From Nemertoderma westbladi (Eukaryota; Xenacoelomorpha; Nemertodermatida; Nemertodermatidae), in contig JAUCBJ010003075.1 in assembly GCA_032718475.1 (NCBI GenBank), positions 1 through 64,000 on the forward strand: a stretch of 64,000 nt of DNA, read 5' to 3'. The notes beneath the pieces were generated by a model. The model had not been told where the DNA came from. It saw nothing but the letters and a program-made list of their open reading frames with translations, and ran no database searches. The position numbers and the translations under genes are program-made. Below, in pieces: positions 30,001 through 44,759 of this stretch (position 1 is its first letter; each line of letters begins with the position of its first letter).

Positions 30001-33000
30001 CGCTTACCTACGTTGTAACTGGAGACGGAACAGTGTCGCTTACCTGTGTTGTAACTGGAGACGGAACAGTGTCGCTTACCTACGTTGTAACTGATACGGA
30101 ACAGTGTCGCTTACCTGTGTTGTAACCGATACGGAACAGTGTCGCTTACCTACGTTGTAACCGATACGGAACAGTGTCGCTTACCTGTGTTGTAACTGGA
30201 GACGGAACAGTGTCGCTTACCTGTGTTGTAACTGGAGACGGAACAGTGTCGCTTACCTACGTTGTAACTGATACGGAACAGTGTCGCTTACCTACGTTGT
30301 AACCGATACGGAACAGTGTCGCTTACCTGTGTTGTAACTGGAGACGGAACAGTGTCGCTTACCTACGTTGTAACTGATACGGAACAGTGTCGCTTACCTG
30401 TGTTGTAACTGGAGACGGAACAGTGTCGCTTACCTACGTTGTAACCGATACGGAACAGTGTCGCTTACCTACGTTGTAACCGATACGGAACAGTGTCGCT
30501 TACCTGTGTTGTAACTGATACGGAACAGTGTCGCTTACCTGTGTTGTAACTGATACGGAACAGTGTCGCTTACCTGTGTTGTAACTGATACGGAACAGTG
30601 TCGCTTACCTGTGTTGTAACTGATACGGAACAGTGTCGCTTACCTACGTTGTAACTGGAGACGGAACAGTGTCGCTTACCTGTGTTGTAACTGATACGGA
30701 ACAGTGTCGCTTACCTGTGTTGTAACTGATACGGAACAGTGTCGCTTACCTGTGTTGTAACTGATACGGAACAGTGTCGCTTACCTGTGTTGTAACTGGA
30801 GACGGAACAGTGTCGCTTACCTGTGTTGTAACTGATACGGAACAGTGTCGCTTACCTGTGTTGTAACTGGTTTCGGAACAGTGTCGCTTACCTGTGTTGT
30901 AACTGGAGACGGAACAGTGTCGCTTACCTGCGTTGTAACTGATACGGAACTGTGTCGCTTACCTGTGTTGTAACTGGTTACGGAACAGTGTCGCTTACCT
31001 GTGTTGTAACTATGGAGACGGAACAGTGTCGCTTACCTGTGTTGTAACTGGAGACGGAACAGTGTCGCTTACCTGTGTTGTAACTATGGAGACGGAACAG
31101 TGTCGCTTACCTGTGTTGTAACTGGAGACGGAACAGTGTGGCTTACCTGTGTTCTAACTGGAGACGGAACAGTGTCGCTTACCTGTGTTGTAACTGGAGA
31201 CGGAACAGTGTCGCTTACCTGTGTTGTAACTGATACGGAACAGTGTCGCTTACCTGTGATGTAACCGATACGGAACAGTGTCGCTTACCTACGTTGTAAC
31301 CGATACGGAACAGTGTCGCTTACCTACGTTGTAACCGATACGGAACAGTGTCGCTTACCTGTGTTGTAACTGGAGACGGAACAGTGTCGCTTACCTACGT
31401 TGTAACCAATACGGAACAGTGTCGCTTACCTACGTTGTAACCGATACGGAACAGTGTCGCTTACCTGTGTTGTAACTGGAGACGGAACAGTGTCGCTTAC
31501 CTGTGTTGTAACTGGAGACGGAACAGTGTCGCTTACCTGTGTTGTAACTGGAGACGGAACAGTGTCGCTTACCTGTGTTGTAACTGGAGACGGAACAGTG
31601 TCGCTTACCTACGTTGTAACTGGTTTCGGAACAGTGTCGCTTACCTGTGTTGTAACTGGAGACGGAACAGTGTCGCTTACCTGCGTTGTAACTGATACGG
31701 AACTGTGTCGCTTACCTGTGTTGTAACTGGTTACGGAACAGTGTCGCTTACCTGTGTTGTAACTATGGAGACGGAACAGTGTCGCTTACCTGTGTTGTAA
31801 CTGATACGGAACAGTGTCGCTTACCTGTGTTGTAACTGGTTACGGAACAGTGTCGCTTACCTGTGTTGTAACCGATACGGAACAGTGTCGCTTACCTGTG
31901 TTGTAACTGGAGACGGAACAGTGTCGCTTACCTGTGTTGTAACTATGGAGACGGAACAGTGTCGCTTACCTGTGTTGTAACCGATACGGAACAGTGTCGC
32001 TTACCTGTGTTGTAACTGGAGACGGAACAGTGTCGCTTACCTACGTTGTAACTGATACGGAACAGTGTCGCTTACCTACGTTGTAACCGATACGGAACAG
32101 TGTCGCTTACCTACGTTGTAACTGGAGACGGAACAGTGTCGCTTACCTGTGTTGTAACTGGATACGGAACAGTGTCGCTTACCTGTGTTGTAACCGATAC
32201 GGAACAGTGTCGCTTACCTACGTTGTAACCAATACGGAACAGTGTCGCTTACCTACGTTGTAACCGATACGGAACAGTGTCGCTTACCTGTGTTGTAACT
32301 GGTTTCGGAACAGTGTCGCTTACCTGTGTTGTTACTGGTTTACGGAACAGTGTCTCTTACCTGTGTTGTAACTGGAGACGGAACAGTGTCGCTTACCTGC
32401 GTTGTAACTGATACGGAACTGTGTCGCTTACCTGCGTTGTAACTGGTTACGGAACAGTGTCGCTTACCTGTGTTGTAACTGGAGACGGAACAGTGTCGCT
32501 TACCTACGTTGTAACCGATACGGAACAGTGTCGCTTACCTGTGTTGTAACTGGAGACGGAACAGTGTCGCTTACCTGCGTTGTAACTGATACGGAACTGT
32601 GTCGCTTACCTGTGTTGTAACTGGTTACGGAACAGTGTCGCTTACCTGTGTTGTAACTATGGAGACGGAACAGTGTCGCTTACCTGTGTTGTAACTGGAG
32701 ACGGAACAGTGTCGCTTACCTGTGTTGTAACTGGAGACGGAACAGTGTCGCTTACCTGTGTTGTAACCGATACGGAACAGTGTCGCTTACCTGTGTTGTA
32801 ACTGGAGACGGAACAGTGTCGCTTACCTGTGTTGTAACTATGGAGACGGAACAGTGTCGCTTACCTGTGTTGTAACCGATACGGAACAGTGTCGCTTACC
32901 TGTGTTGTAACTGGAGACGGAACAGTGTCGCTTACCTACGTTGTAACTGATACGGAACAGTGTCGCTTACCTACGTTGTAACCGATACGGAACAGTGTCG

Positions 33001-36000
33001 CTTACCTACGTTGTAACCGATACGGAACAGTGTCGCTTACCTACGTTGTAACTGGAGACGGAACAGTGTCGCTTACCTGTGTTGTAACTGGATACGGAAC
33101 AGTGTCGCTTACCTGTGTTGTAACTGATACGGAACAGTGTCGCTTACCTGTGTTGTAACTATGGAGACGGAACAGTGTCGCTTACCTGTGTTGTAACTGA
33201 TACGGAACAGTGTCGCTTACCTGTGTTGTAACTGATACGGAACAGTGTCGCTTACCTGTGTTGTAACTATGGAGACGGAACAGTGTCGCTTACCTGTGTT
33301 GTAACTGGAGACGGAACAGTGTCGCTTACCTACGTTGTAACCGATACGGAACTGTGTCGCTTACCTGTGTTGTAACTATGGAGACGGAACAGTGTCGCTT
33401 ACCTGTGTTGTAACTGGAGACGGAACAGTGTCGCTTACCTGTGTTGTAACTATGGAGACGGAACAGTGTCGCTTACCTGTGTTGTAACTGGAGACGGAAC
33501 AGTGTCGCTTACCTGTGTTGTAACTATGGAGACGGAACAGTGTCGCTTACCTACGTTGTAACTGGAGACGGAACAGTGTCGTTTACCTGTGTTGTAACTG
33601 GATACGGAACAGTGTCGCTTACCTACGTTGTAACTGGAGACGGAACAGTGTCGCTTATCTGTGTTGTAACTGGAGACGGAACAGTGTCGCTTACCTGTGT
33701 TGTAACTGATACGGAACAGTGTCGCTTACCTACGTTGTAACCGATACGGAACAGTGTCGCTTACCTACGTTGTAACCGATACGGAACAGTGTCGCTTACC
33801 TGTTTTGTAACTGGAGACGGAACAGTGTCGCTTACCTACGTTGTAACCGATACGGAACAGTGTCGCTTACCTGTGTTGTAACTGATACGGAACAGTGTCG
33901 CTTACCTGTGTTGTAACTGGAGACGGAACAGTGTCGCTTACCTACGTTGTAACCGATACGGAACAGTGTCGCTTACCTGTGTTGTAACTGGATACGGAAC
34001 AGTGTCGCTTACCTACGTTGTAACCGATACGGAACAGTGTCGCTTACCTACGTTGTAACCGATACGGAACAGTGTCGCTTACCTACGTTGTAACCGATAC
34101 GGAACAGTGTCGCTTACCTACGTTGTAACCGATACGGAACAGTGTCGCTTACCTACGTTGTAACCGATACGGAACAGTGTCGCTTACCTACGTTGTAACC
34201 GATACGGAACAGTGTCGCTTACCTACGTTGTAACCGATACGGAACAGTGTCGCTTACCTGTGTTGTAACTGGATACGGAACAGTGTCGCTTACCTGTGTT
34301 GTAACTATGGAGACGGAACAGTGTCGCTTACCTGTGTTGTAACTGGAGACGGAACAGTGTCGCTTACCTGTGTTGTAACTATGGAGACGGAACAGTGTCG
34401 CTTACCTGTGTTGTAACTGGAGACGGAACAGTGTCGCTTACCTGTGTTGTAACTGGAGACGGAACAGTGTCGCTTACCTGTGTTGTAACTGATACGGAAC
34501 AGTGTCGCTTACCTGTGTTGTAACTGGTTACGGAACAGTGTCGCTTACCTGTGTTGTAACTGATACGGAACAGTGTCGCTTACCTGTGTTGTAACTGGAG
34601 ACGGAACAGTGTCGCTTACCTGTGTTGTTACTGGTTTACGGAACTGTGTCGCTTACCTGTGTTGTAACTGGAGACGGAACAGTGTCGCTTACCTGTGTTG
34701 TAACTGGAGACGGAACAGTGTCGCTTACCCCTGTGTTGTAACTGAGGCGGAACAGTGTCGCTTACCTGTGTTGTAACTGGAGACGGAACAGTGTCGCTTA
34801 CCTGTGTTGTAACCGATACGGAACAGTGTCGCTTACCTGTGTTGTAACTATGGAGACGGAACAGTGTCGCTTACCTGTGTTGTAACTGGAGACGGAACAG
34901 TGTCGCTTACCTGTGTTGTAACTGGAGACGGAACAGTGTCGCTTACCTGTGTTGTAACTGATACGGAACAGTGTCGCTTACCTACGTTGTAACTGATACG
35001 GAACAGTGTCGCTTACCTACGTTGTAACCGATACGGAACAGTGTCGCTTACCTGTGTTGTAACTGGAGACGGAACAGTGTCGCTTACCTGTGTTGTTACT
35101 GGTTTACGGAACTGTGTCGCTTACCTGTGTTGTAACTGGAGACGGAACAGTGTCGCTTACCTGTGTTGTAACTGGAGACGGAACAGTGTCGCTTACCCCT
35201 GTGTTGTAACTGAGGCGGAACAGTGTCGCTTACCTGTGTTGTAACTGGAGACGGAACAGTGTCGCTTACCTACGTTGTAACCGATACGGAACAGTGTCGC
35301 TTACCTGTGTTGTAACTGGAGACGGAACAGTGTCGCTTACCTACGTTGTAACTGGATACGGAACTGTGTCGCTTACCTGTGTTGTAACTGATACGGAACA
35401 GTGTCGCTTACCTGTGTTGTAACTGATACGGAACAGTGTCGCTTACCTGTGTTGTAACTGGAGACGGAACAGTGTCGCTTACCTGTGTTGTAACTGGAGA
35501 CGGAACAGTGTCGCTTACCTGTGTTGTAACTGATACGGAACAGTGTCGCTTACCTGTGTTGTAACTGGAGACGGAACAGTGTCGCTTACCTGTGTTGTAA
35601 CTGGAGACGGAACAGTGTCGCTTACCTGTGTTGTAACTGGAGACGGAACAGTGTCGCTTACCTGTGTTGTAACTGGAGACGGAACAGTGTCGCTTACCTG
35701 TGTTGTTACTGGAGACGGAACAGTGTCGCTTACCTGTGTTGTAACTGGAGACGGAACAGTGTCGCTTACCTGTGTTGTAACTGATACGGAACAGTGTCGC
35801 TTACCTGTGTTGTAACTGATACGGAACAGTGTCGCTTACCTGTGTTGTAACTGGAGACGGAACAGTGTCGCTTACCTACGTTGTAACCGATACGGAACAG
35901 TGTCGCTTACCTGTTTTGTAACTATGGAGACGGAACAGTGTCGCTTACCTGTGTTGTAACTGATACGGAACAGTGTCGCTTACCTGTGTTGTAACTGGAG

Positions 36001-36079
36001 ACGGAACAGTGTCGCTTACCTACGTTGTAACCGATACGGAACAGTGTCGCTTACCTGTTTTGTAACTATGGAGACGGAA

Positions 36080-38502
36080 CAGTGTCGCTTACCTGTGTTG
36101 TAACTGGAGACGGAACAGTGTCGCTTACCTGTGTTGTAACTGGAGACGGAACAGTGTCGCTTACCTGTGTTGTAACTGGAGACGGAACAGTGTCGCTTAC
36201 CTGTGTTGTAACTGGAGACGGAACAGTGTCGCTTACCTGTGTTGTAACTATGGAGACGGAACAGTGTCGCTTACCTGTGTTGTAACTGGAGACGGAACAG
36301 TGTCGCTTACCTGTGTTGTAACTGGAGACGGAACAGTGTCGCTTACCTGTGTTGTAACTGATACGGAACAGTGTCGCTTACCTGTGTTGTAACTGGAGAC
36401 GGAACAGTGTCGCTTACCTACGTTGTAACTGATACGGAACAGTGTCGCTTACCTACGTTGTAACCGATACGGAACAGTGTCGCTTACCTGTGTTGTAACT
36501 ATGGAGACGGAACAGTGTCGCTTACCTGTGTTGTAACTGGAGACGGAACAGTGTCGCTTACCTGTGTTGTAACCGATACGGAACAGTGTCGCTTACCTGT
36601 GTTGTAACTGGAGACGGAACAGTGTCGCTTACCTGTGTTGTAACTGGAGACGGAACAGTGTCGCTTACCTGTGTTGTTACTGGAGACGGAACAGTGTCGC
36701 TTACCTGTGTTGTAACTGATACGGAACAGTGTCGCTTACCTGTGTTGTAACTGGAGACGGAACAGTGTCGCTTACCTGTGTTGTAACTGGAGACGGAACA
36801 GTGTCGCTTACCTGTGTTGTAACTGATACGGAACAGTGTCGCTTACCTGTGTTGTAACTGGTTACGGAACAGTGTCGCTTACCTGTGTTGTAACTGATAC
36901 GGAACAGTGTCGCTTACCTGTGTTGTAACTGGAGACGGAACAGTGTCGCTTACCTGTGTTGTAACTGGAGACGGAACAGTGTCGCTTACCTGTGTTGTAA
37001 CTGGAGACGGAACAGTGTCGCTTACCTGTGTTGTTACTGGAGACGGAACTGTGTCGCTTACCTGTGTTGTAACTGATACGGAACAGTGTCGCTTACCTGT
37101 GTTGTAACTGGAGACGGAACAGTGTCGCTTACCTGTGTTGTTACTGGAGACGGAACTGTGTCGCTTACCTGTGTTGTAACTGATACGGAACAGTGTCGCT
37201 TACCTGTGTTGTAACTGATACGGAACAGTGTCGCTTACCTGTGTTGTAACTGGAGACGGAACAGTGTCGCTTACCTGTGTTGTAACTGGAGACGGAACAG
37301 TGTCGCTTACCTGTGTTGTAACTGATACGGAACAGTGTCGCTTACCTGTGTTGTAACTGGTTACGGAACAGTATCGCTTACCTGTGTTGTAACTGATACG
37401 GAACAGTGTCGCTTACCTGTGTTGTAACTGGAGACGGAACAGTGTCGCTTACCTGTGTTGTTACTGGTTTACGGAACTGTGTCGCTTACCTGTGTTGTAA
37501 CTGGAGACGGAACAGTGTCGCTTACCTGTGTTGTAACTGATACGGAACAGTGTCGCTTACCTGTGTTGTAACTGGAGACGGAACAGTGTCGCTTACCTGT
37601 GTTGTAACTGGAGACGGAACAGTGTCGCTTACCTGTGTTGTAACTGATACGGAACAGTGTCGCTTACCTGTGTTGTAACTGGTTACGGAACAGTGTCGCT
37701 TACCTGTGTTGTAACTGATACGGAACAGTGTCGCTTACCTGTGTTGTAACTGGAGACGGAACAGTGTCGCTTACCTGTGTTGTTACTGGTTTACGGAACT
37801 GTGTCGCTTACCTGTGTTGTAACTGGAGACGGAACAGTGTCGCTTACCTGTGTTGTAACTGGAGACGGAACAGTGTCGCTTACCCCTGTGTTGTAACTGA
37901 GGCGGAACAGTGTCGCTTACCTGTGTTGTAACTATGGAGACGGAACAGTGTCGCTTACCTGTGTTGTAACTGGAGACGGAACAGTGTCGCTTACCTGTGT
38001 TGTAACCGATACGGAACAGTGTCGCTTACCTGTGTTGTAACTGGAGACGGAACAGTGTCGCTTACCTGTGTTGTAACTGGTTTACGGAACTGTGTCGCTT
38101 ACCTGTGTTGTAACTGGAGACGGAACAGTGTCGCTTACCTGTGTTGTAACTGGAGACGGAACAGTGTCGCTTACCTGTGTTGTAACTGGAGACGGAACTG
38201 TGTCGCTTACCTGTGTTGTAACTATGGAGACGGAACAGTGTCGCTTACCTGTGTTGTAACTGGAGACGGAACTGTGTCGCTTACCTGTGTTGTAACTATG
38301 GAGACGGAACAGTGTCGCTTACCTGTGTTGTAACTGGAGACGGAACAGTGTCGCTTACCTGTGTTGTAACTGGAGACGGAACAGTGTCGCTTACCTGTGT
38401 TGTTACTGGTTTACGGAACTGTGTCGCTTACCTGTGTTGTAACTGGAGACGGAACAGTGTCGCTTACCTGTGTTGTAACTGGAGACGGAACAGTGTCGCT
38501 TA
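36080..38502. repeat. 2.4-kb satellite segment, left copy of a 5,064-bp-spaced duplication
   Basis: The unit-variant order in this block is reproduced at 41144-43566 with a constant offset of 5,064 bp. I saw one base difference: C at 37440 versus A at 42504. Block ends are approximate. They are set where the left copy enters units carrying the CC insertion (CTTACCCCTG) and the right copy does not. Confidence 0.8.
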
Positions 38503-41143
38503 CCCCTGTGTTGTAACTGAGGCGGAACAGTGTCGCTTACCTGTGTTGTTACTGGTTTACGGAACAGTGTCGCTTACCTGTGTTGTAACTGGAGACGGAA
38601 CAGTGTCGCTTACCCCTGTGTTGTAACTGAGGCGGAACAGTGTCGCTTACCTGTGTTGTTACTGGTTTACGGAACAGTGTCGCTTACCTGTGTTGTAACT
38701 GGAGACGGAACAGTGTCGCTTACCCCTGTGTTGTAACTGAGGCGGAACAGTGTCGCTTACCTGTGTTGTTACTGGTTTACGGAACAGTGTCGCTTACCTG
38801 TGTTGTTACTGGTTTACGGAACAGTGTCTCTTACCTGTGTTGTAACTGGAGACGGAACAGTGTCGCTTACCCCTGTGTTGTAACTGGAAACGGAACAGTG
38901 TCGCTTACCCCTGTGTTGTAACTGATACGGAACAGTGTCGCTTACCCCTGTGTTGTTACTGGTTTACGGAACTGTGTCGCTTACCTGTGTTGTAACTGGA
39001 GACGGAACAGTGTCGCTTACCTGTGTTGTTACTGGTTTACGGAACAGTGTCGCTTACCTGTGTTGTAACTGATACGGAACAGTGTCGCTTACCTGTGTTG
39101 TAACTGGAGACGGAACAGTGTCGCTTACCCCTGTGTTGTAACTGGAAACGGAACAGTGTCGCTTACCCCTGTGTTGTTACTGGTTTACGGAACTGTGTCG
39201 CTTACCTGTGTTGTAACTGGAGACGGAACAGTGTCGCTTACCTGTGTTGTTACTGGTTTACGGAACTGTGTCGCTTACCTGTGTTGTAACTGGAGACGGA
39301 ACAGTGTCGCTTACCTGTGTTGTTACTGGTTTACGGAACAGTGTCGCTTACCCCTGTGTTGTAACTGGAAACGGAACAGTGTCGCTTACCCCTGTGTTGT
39401 TACTGGTTTACGGAACTGTGTCGCTTACCTGTGTTGTAACTGGAGACGGAACAGTGTCGCTTACCTGTGTTGTTACTGGTTTACGGAACTGTGTCGCTTA
39501 CCTGTGTTGTAACTGGAGACGGAACAGTGTCGCTTACCTGTGTTGTTACTGGTTTACGGAACAGTGTCGCTTACCTGTGTTGTAACTGATACGGAACAGT
39601 GTCGCTTACCTACGTTGTAACCGATACGGAACAGTGTCGCTTACCTGTGTTGTAACCGATACGGAACAGTGTCGCTTACCCCTGTGTTGTAACTGGAGAC
39701 GGAACAGTGTCGCTTACCTGTGTTGTAACTGGAGACGGACCAGTGTCGCTTACCTACGTTGTAACCGATACGGAACAGTGTCGCTTACCTGTGTTGTAAC
39801 TGATACGGAACTGTGTCGCTTACCTGTGTTGTAACTGGAGACGGAACAGTGTCGCTTACCTGTGTTGTTACTGGTTTACGGAACTGTGTCGCTTACCTGT
39901 GTTGTAACTGGAGACGGAACAGTGTCGCTTACCTGTGTTGTTACTGGTTTACGGAACAGTGTCGCTTACCTGTGTTGTAACTGGAGACGGAACAGTGTCG
40001 CTTACCTGTGTTGTAACTGGAGACGGAACAGTGTCGCTTACCTGTGTTGTAACTGGTTTACGGAACAGTGTCTCTTACCTGTGTTGTAACTGGAGACGGA
40101 ACAGTGTCGCTTACCTGTATTGTAACTGATACGGAACTGTGTCGCTTACCTGTGTTGTAACTGATAAGGAACAGTGTCGCTTACCTGTATTGTAACTGGA
40201 GACGGAACAGTGTCGCTTACCTGTGTTGTAACTGGAGACGGAACAGTGTCGCTTACCTGTGTTGTAACTGATACGGAACTGTGTCGCTTACCTGTGTTGT
40301 TACTGGTTTACGGAACAGTGTCGCTTACCTGTGTTGTAACTGGAGACGGAACAGTGTCGCTTACCTGTGTTGTAACTGGAGACGGAACAGTGTCGCTTAC
40401 CTGTGTTGTAACTGGAGACGGAACAGTGTCGCTTACCTGTGTTGTAACTGGAGACGGAACAGTGTCGCTTACCTGTGTTGTAACTGATACGGAACTGTGT
40501 CGCTTACCTGTGTTGTAACTGGAAACGGAACAGTGTCGCTTACCTGTGTTGTAACTGGAGACGGAACAGTGTCGCTTACCTGTGTTGTAACTGGAGACGG
40601 AACAGTGTCGCTTACCTGTGTAGTAACTGGAGGTGGAACAGTGTCTCTTACCTGTGTTGTAACTGGAGACGGAACAGTGTCGCTTACCTGTGTTGTAACT
40701 GGAGACGGAACAGTGTCGCTTACCTGTGTTGTAACTGGAGACGGAACAGTGTCGCTTACCTGTGTTGTAACTGGAGACGGAACAGTGTCGCTTACCTGTG
40801 TTGTAACTGGAGACGGAACAGTGTCGCTTACCTGTGTTGTAACTGGAGACGGAACAGTGTCGCTTACCTGTGTTGTAACTGGAGACGGAACAGTGTCGCT
40901 TACCTGTGTTGTAACTGGAGACGGAACAGTGTGGCTTACCTGTGTTGTAACTAGAGACGGAACAGTGTCGCTTACCTGTGTTGTAACTGGAGACGGAACA
41001 GTGTCGCTTACCTGTGTTGTAACTGGAGACGGAACAGTGTCGCTTACCTGTGTTGTAACTGGAGGCGGAACAGTGTCGCTTACCTGTGTTGTAACTATGG
41101 AGACGGAACAGTGTCGCTTACCTGTGTTGTAACTGATACGGAA

Positions 41144-43566
41144 CAGTGTCGCTTACCTGTGTTGTAACTGGAGACGGAACAGTGTCGCTTACCTGTGTTG
41201 TAACTGGAGACGGAACAGTGTCGCTTACCTGTGTTGTAACTGGAGACGGAACAGTGTCGCTTACCTGTGTTGTAACTGGAGACGGAACAGTGTCGCTTAC
41301 CTGTGTTGTAACTATGGAGACGGAACAGTGTCGCTTACCTGTGTTGTAACTGGAGACGGAACAGTGTCGCTTACCTGTGTTGTAACTGGAGACGGAACAG
41401 TGTCGCTTACCTGTGTTGTAACTGATACGGAACAGTGTCGCTTACCTGTGTTGTAACTGGAGACGGAACAGTGTCGCTTACCTACGTTGTAACTGATACG
41501 GAACAGTGTCGCTTACCTACGTTGTAACCGATACGGAACAGTGTCGCTTACCTGTGTTGTAACTATGGAGACGGAACAGTGTCGCTTACCTGTGTTGTAA
41601 CTGGAGACGGAACAGTGTCGCTTACCTGTGTTGTAACCGATACGGAACAGTGTCGCTTACCTGTGTTGTAACTGGAGACGGAACAGTGTCGCTTACCTGT
41701 GTTGTAACTGGAGACGGAACAGTGTCGCTTACCTGTGTTGTTACTGGAGACGGAACAGTGTCGCTTACCTGTGTTGTAACTGATACGGAACAGTGTCGCT
41801 TACCTGTGTTGTAACTGGAGACGGAACAGTGTCGCTTACCTGTGTTGTAACTGGAGACGGAACAGTGTCGCTTACCTGTGTTGTAACTGATACGGAACAG
41901 TGTCGCTTACCTGTGTTGTAACTGGTTACGGAACAGTGTCGCTTACCTGTGTTGTAACTGATACGGAACAGTGTCGCTTACCTGTGTTGTAACTGGAGAC
42001 GGAACAGTGTCGCTTACCTGTGTTGTAACTGGAGACGGAACAGTGTCGCTTACCTGTGTTGTAACTGGAGACGGAACAGTGTCGCTTACCTGTGTTGTTA
42101 CTGGAGACGGAACTGTGTCGCTTACCTGTGTTGTAACTGATACGGAACAGTGTCGCTTACCTGTGTTGTAACTGGAGACGGAACAGTGTCGCTTACCTGT
42201 GTTGTTACTGGAGACGGAACTGTGTCGCTTACCTGTGTTGTAACTGATACGGAACAGTGTCGCTTACCTGTGTTGTAACTGATACGGAACAGTGTCGCTT
42301 ACCTGTGTTGTAACTGGAGACGGAACAGTGTCGCTTACCTGTGTTGTAACTGGAGACGGAACAGTGTCGCTTACCTGTGTTGTAACTGATACGGAACAGT
42401 GTCGCTTACCTGTGTTGTAACTGGTTACGGAACAGTATCGCTTACCTGTGTTGTAACTGATACGGAACAGTGTCGCTTACCTGTGTTGTAACTGGAGACG
42501 GAAAAGTGTCGCTTACCTGTGTTGTTACTGGTTTACGGAACTGTGTCGCTTACCTGTGTTGTAACTGGAGACGGAACAGTGTCGCTTACCTGTGTTGTAA
42601 CTGATACGGAACAGTGTCGCTTACCTGTGTTGTAACTGGAGACGGAACAGTGTCGCTTACCTGTGTTGTAACTGGAGACGGAACAGTGTCGCTTACCTGT
42701 GTTGTAACTGATACGGAACAGTGTCGCTTACCTGTGTTGTAACTGGTTACGGAACAGTGTCGCTTACCTGTGTTGTAACTGATACGGAACAGTGTCGCTT
42801 ACCTGTGTTGTAACTGGAGACGGAACAGTGTCGCTTACCTGTGTTGTTACTGGTTTACGGAACTGTGTCGCTTACCTGTGTTGTAACTGGAGACGGAACA
42901 GTGTCGCTTACCTGTGTTGTAACTGGAGACGGAACAGTGTCGCTTACCCCTGTGTTGTAACTGAGGCGGAACAGTGTCGCTTACCTGTGTTGTAACTATG
43001 GAGACGGAACAGTGTCGCTTACCTGTGTTGTAACTGGAGACGGAACAGTGTCGCTTACCTGTGTTGTAACCGATACGGAACAGTGTCGCTTACCTGTGTT
43101 GTAACTGGAGACGGAACAGTGTCGCTTACCTGTGTTGTAACTGGTTTACGGAACTGTGTCGCTTACCTGTGTTGTAACTGGAGACGGAACAGTGTCGCTT
43201 ACCTGTGTTGTAACTGGAGACGGAACAGTGTCGCTTACCTGTGTTGTAACTGGAGACGGAACTGTGTCGCTTACCTGTGTTGTAACTATGGAGACGGAAC
43301 AGTGTCGCTTACCTGTGTTGTAACTGGAGACGGAACTGTGTCGCTTACCTGTGTTGTAACTATGGAGACGGAACAGTGTCGCTTACCTGTGTTGTAACTG
43401 GAGACGGAACAGTGTCGCTTACCTGTGTTGTAACTGGAGACGGAACAGTGTCGCTTACCTGTGTTGTTACTGGTTTACGGAACTGTGTCGCTTACCTGTG
43501 TTGTAACTGGAGACGGAACAGTGTCGCTTACCTGTGTTGTAACTGGAGACGGAACAGTGTCGCTTA
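41144..43566. repeat. 2.4-kb satellite segment, right copy of the duplication
   Basis: Partner of 36080-38502 at +5,064 bp. Its right end joins a segment that matches 40790-41352 at an offset of 2,700 bp. The simplest history is a 5,064-bp tandem duplication followed by loss of 2,364 bp in the right copy. Confidence 0.78.
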
Positions 43567-44052
43567 CCTGTGTTGTAACTGGAGACGGAACAGTGTCGCT
43601 TACCTGTGTTGTAACTGGAGACGGAACAGTGTGGCTTACCTGTGTTGTAACTAGAGACGGAACAGTGTCGCTTACCTGTGTTGTAACTGGAGACGGAACA
43701 GTGTCGCTTACCTGTGTTGTAACTGGAGACGGAACAGTGTCGCTTACCTGTGTTGTAACTGGAGGCGGAACAGTGTCGCTTACCTGTGTTGTAACTATGG
43801 AGACGGAACAGTGTCGCTTACCTGTGTTGTAACTGATACGGAACAGTGTCGCTTACCTGTGTTGTAACTGGAGACGGAACAGTGTCGCTTACCTGTGTTG
43901 TAACTGGAGACGGAACAGTGTCGCTTACCTGTGTTGTAACTGGAGACGGAACAGTGTCGCTTACCTGTGTTGTAACTGGAGACGGAACAGTGTCGCTTAC
44001 CTGTGTTGTAACTATGGAGACGGAACAGTGTCGCTTACCTGTGTTGTAACTG
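43490..44052. repeat. Satellite segment duplicated from 40790-41352 (offset 2,700 bp)
   Basis: Both segments share the rare unit containing GTGTGGCTTACC followed by CTAGAGAC (at 40931 and 43631), then the GGAGGC and ATGGAGAC units in the same order. Identity ends at about 44053, where the right copy has a truncated hybrid unit (GATACGGG joined to TTGTAACTGG). Confidence 0.8.
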
Positions 44053-44759
44053 ATACGGGTTGTAACTGGAGACGGAACAGTGTCGCTTACCTGTGTTGTA
44101 ACTGGAGACGGAACAGTGTCGCTTACCTGTGTTGTAACTGGAGGCGGAACAGTGTCGCTTACCTGTGTTGTAACTATGGAGACGGAACAGTGTCGCTTAC
44201 CTGTGTTGTAACTGATACGGAACAGTGTCGCTTACCTGTGTTGTAACTGGAGACGGAACAGTGTCGCTTACCTGTGTTGTAACTGGAGACGGAACAGTGT
44301 CGCTTACCTGTGTTGTAACTGGAGACGGAACAGTGTCGCTTACCTGTGTTGTAACTGGAGACGGAACAGTGTCGCTTACCTGTGTTGTAACTATGGAGAC
44401 GGAACAGTGTCGCTTACATGTGTTGTAACTGGAGACGGAACAGTGTCGGTTACCTGTGTTGTAACTGATACGGAACAGTGTCGCTTACCTGTGTTGTAAC
44501 TGATACGGAACAGTGTCGCTTACCTGTGTTGTAACTGGAGACGGAACAGTGTCGCTTACCTGTGTTGTAACTGGAGACGGAACAGTGTCGCTTACCTGTG
44601 TTGTAACTGGAGACGGAACAGTGTCGCTTACCTGTGTTGTAACTATGGAGACGGAACAGTGTCGCTTACCTGTGTTGTAACTGATACGGAACAGTGTCGC
44701 TTACCTGTGTTGTAACTGGAGACGGAACAGTGTCGCTTACCTGTGTTGTAACTATGGAG

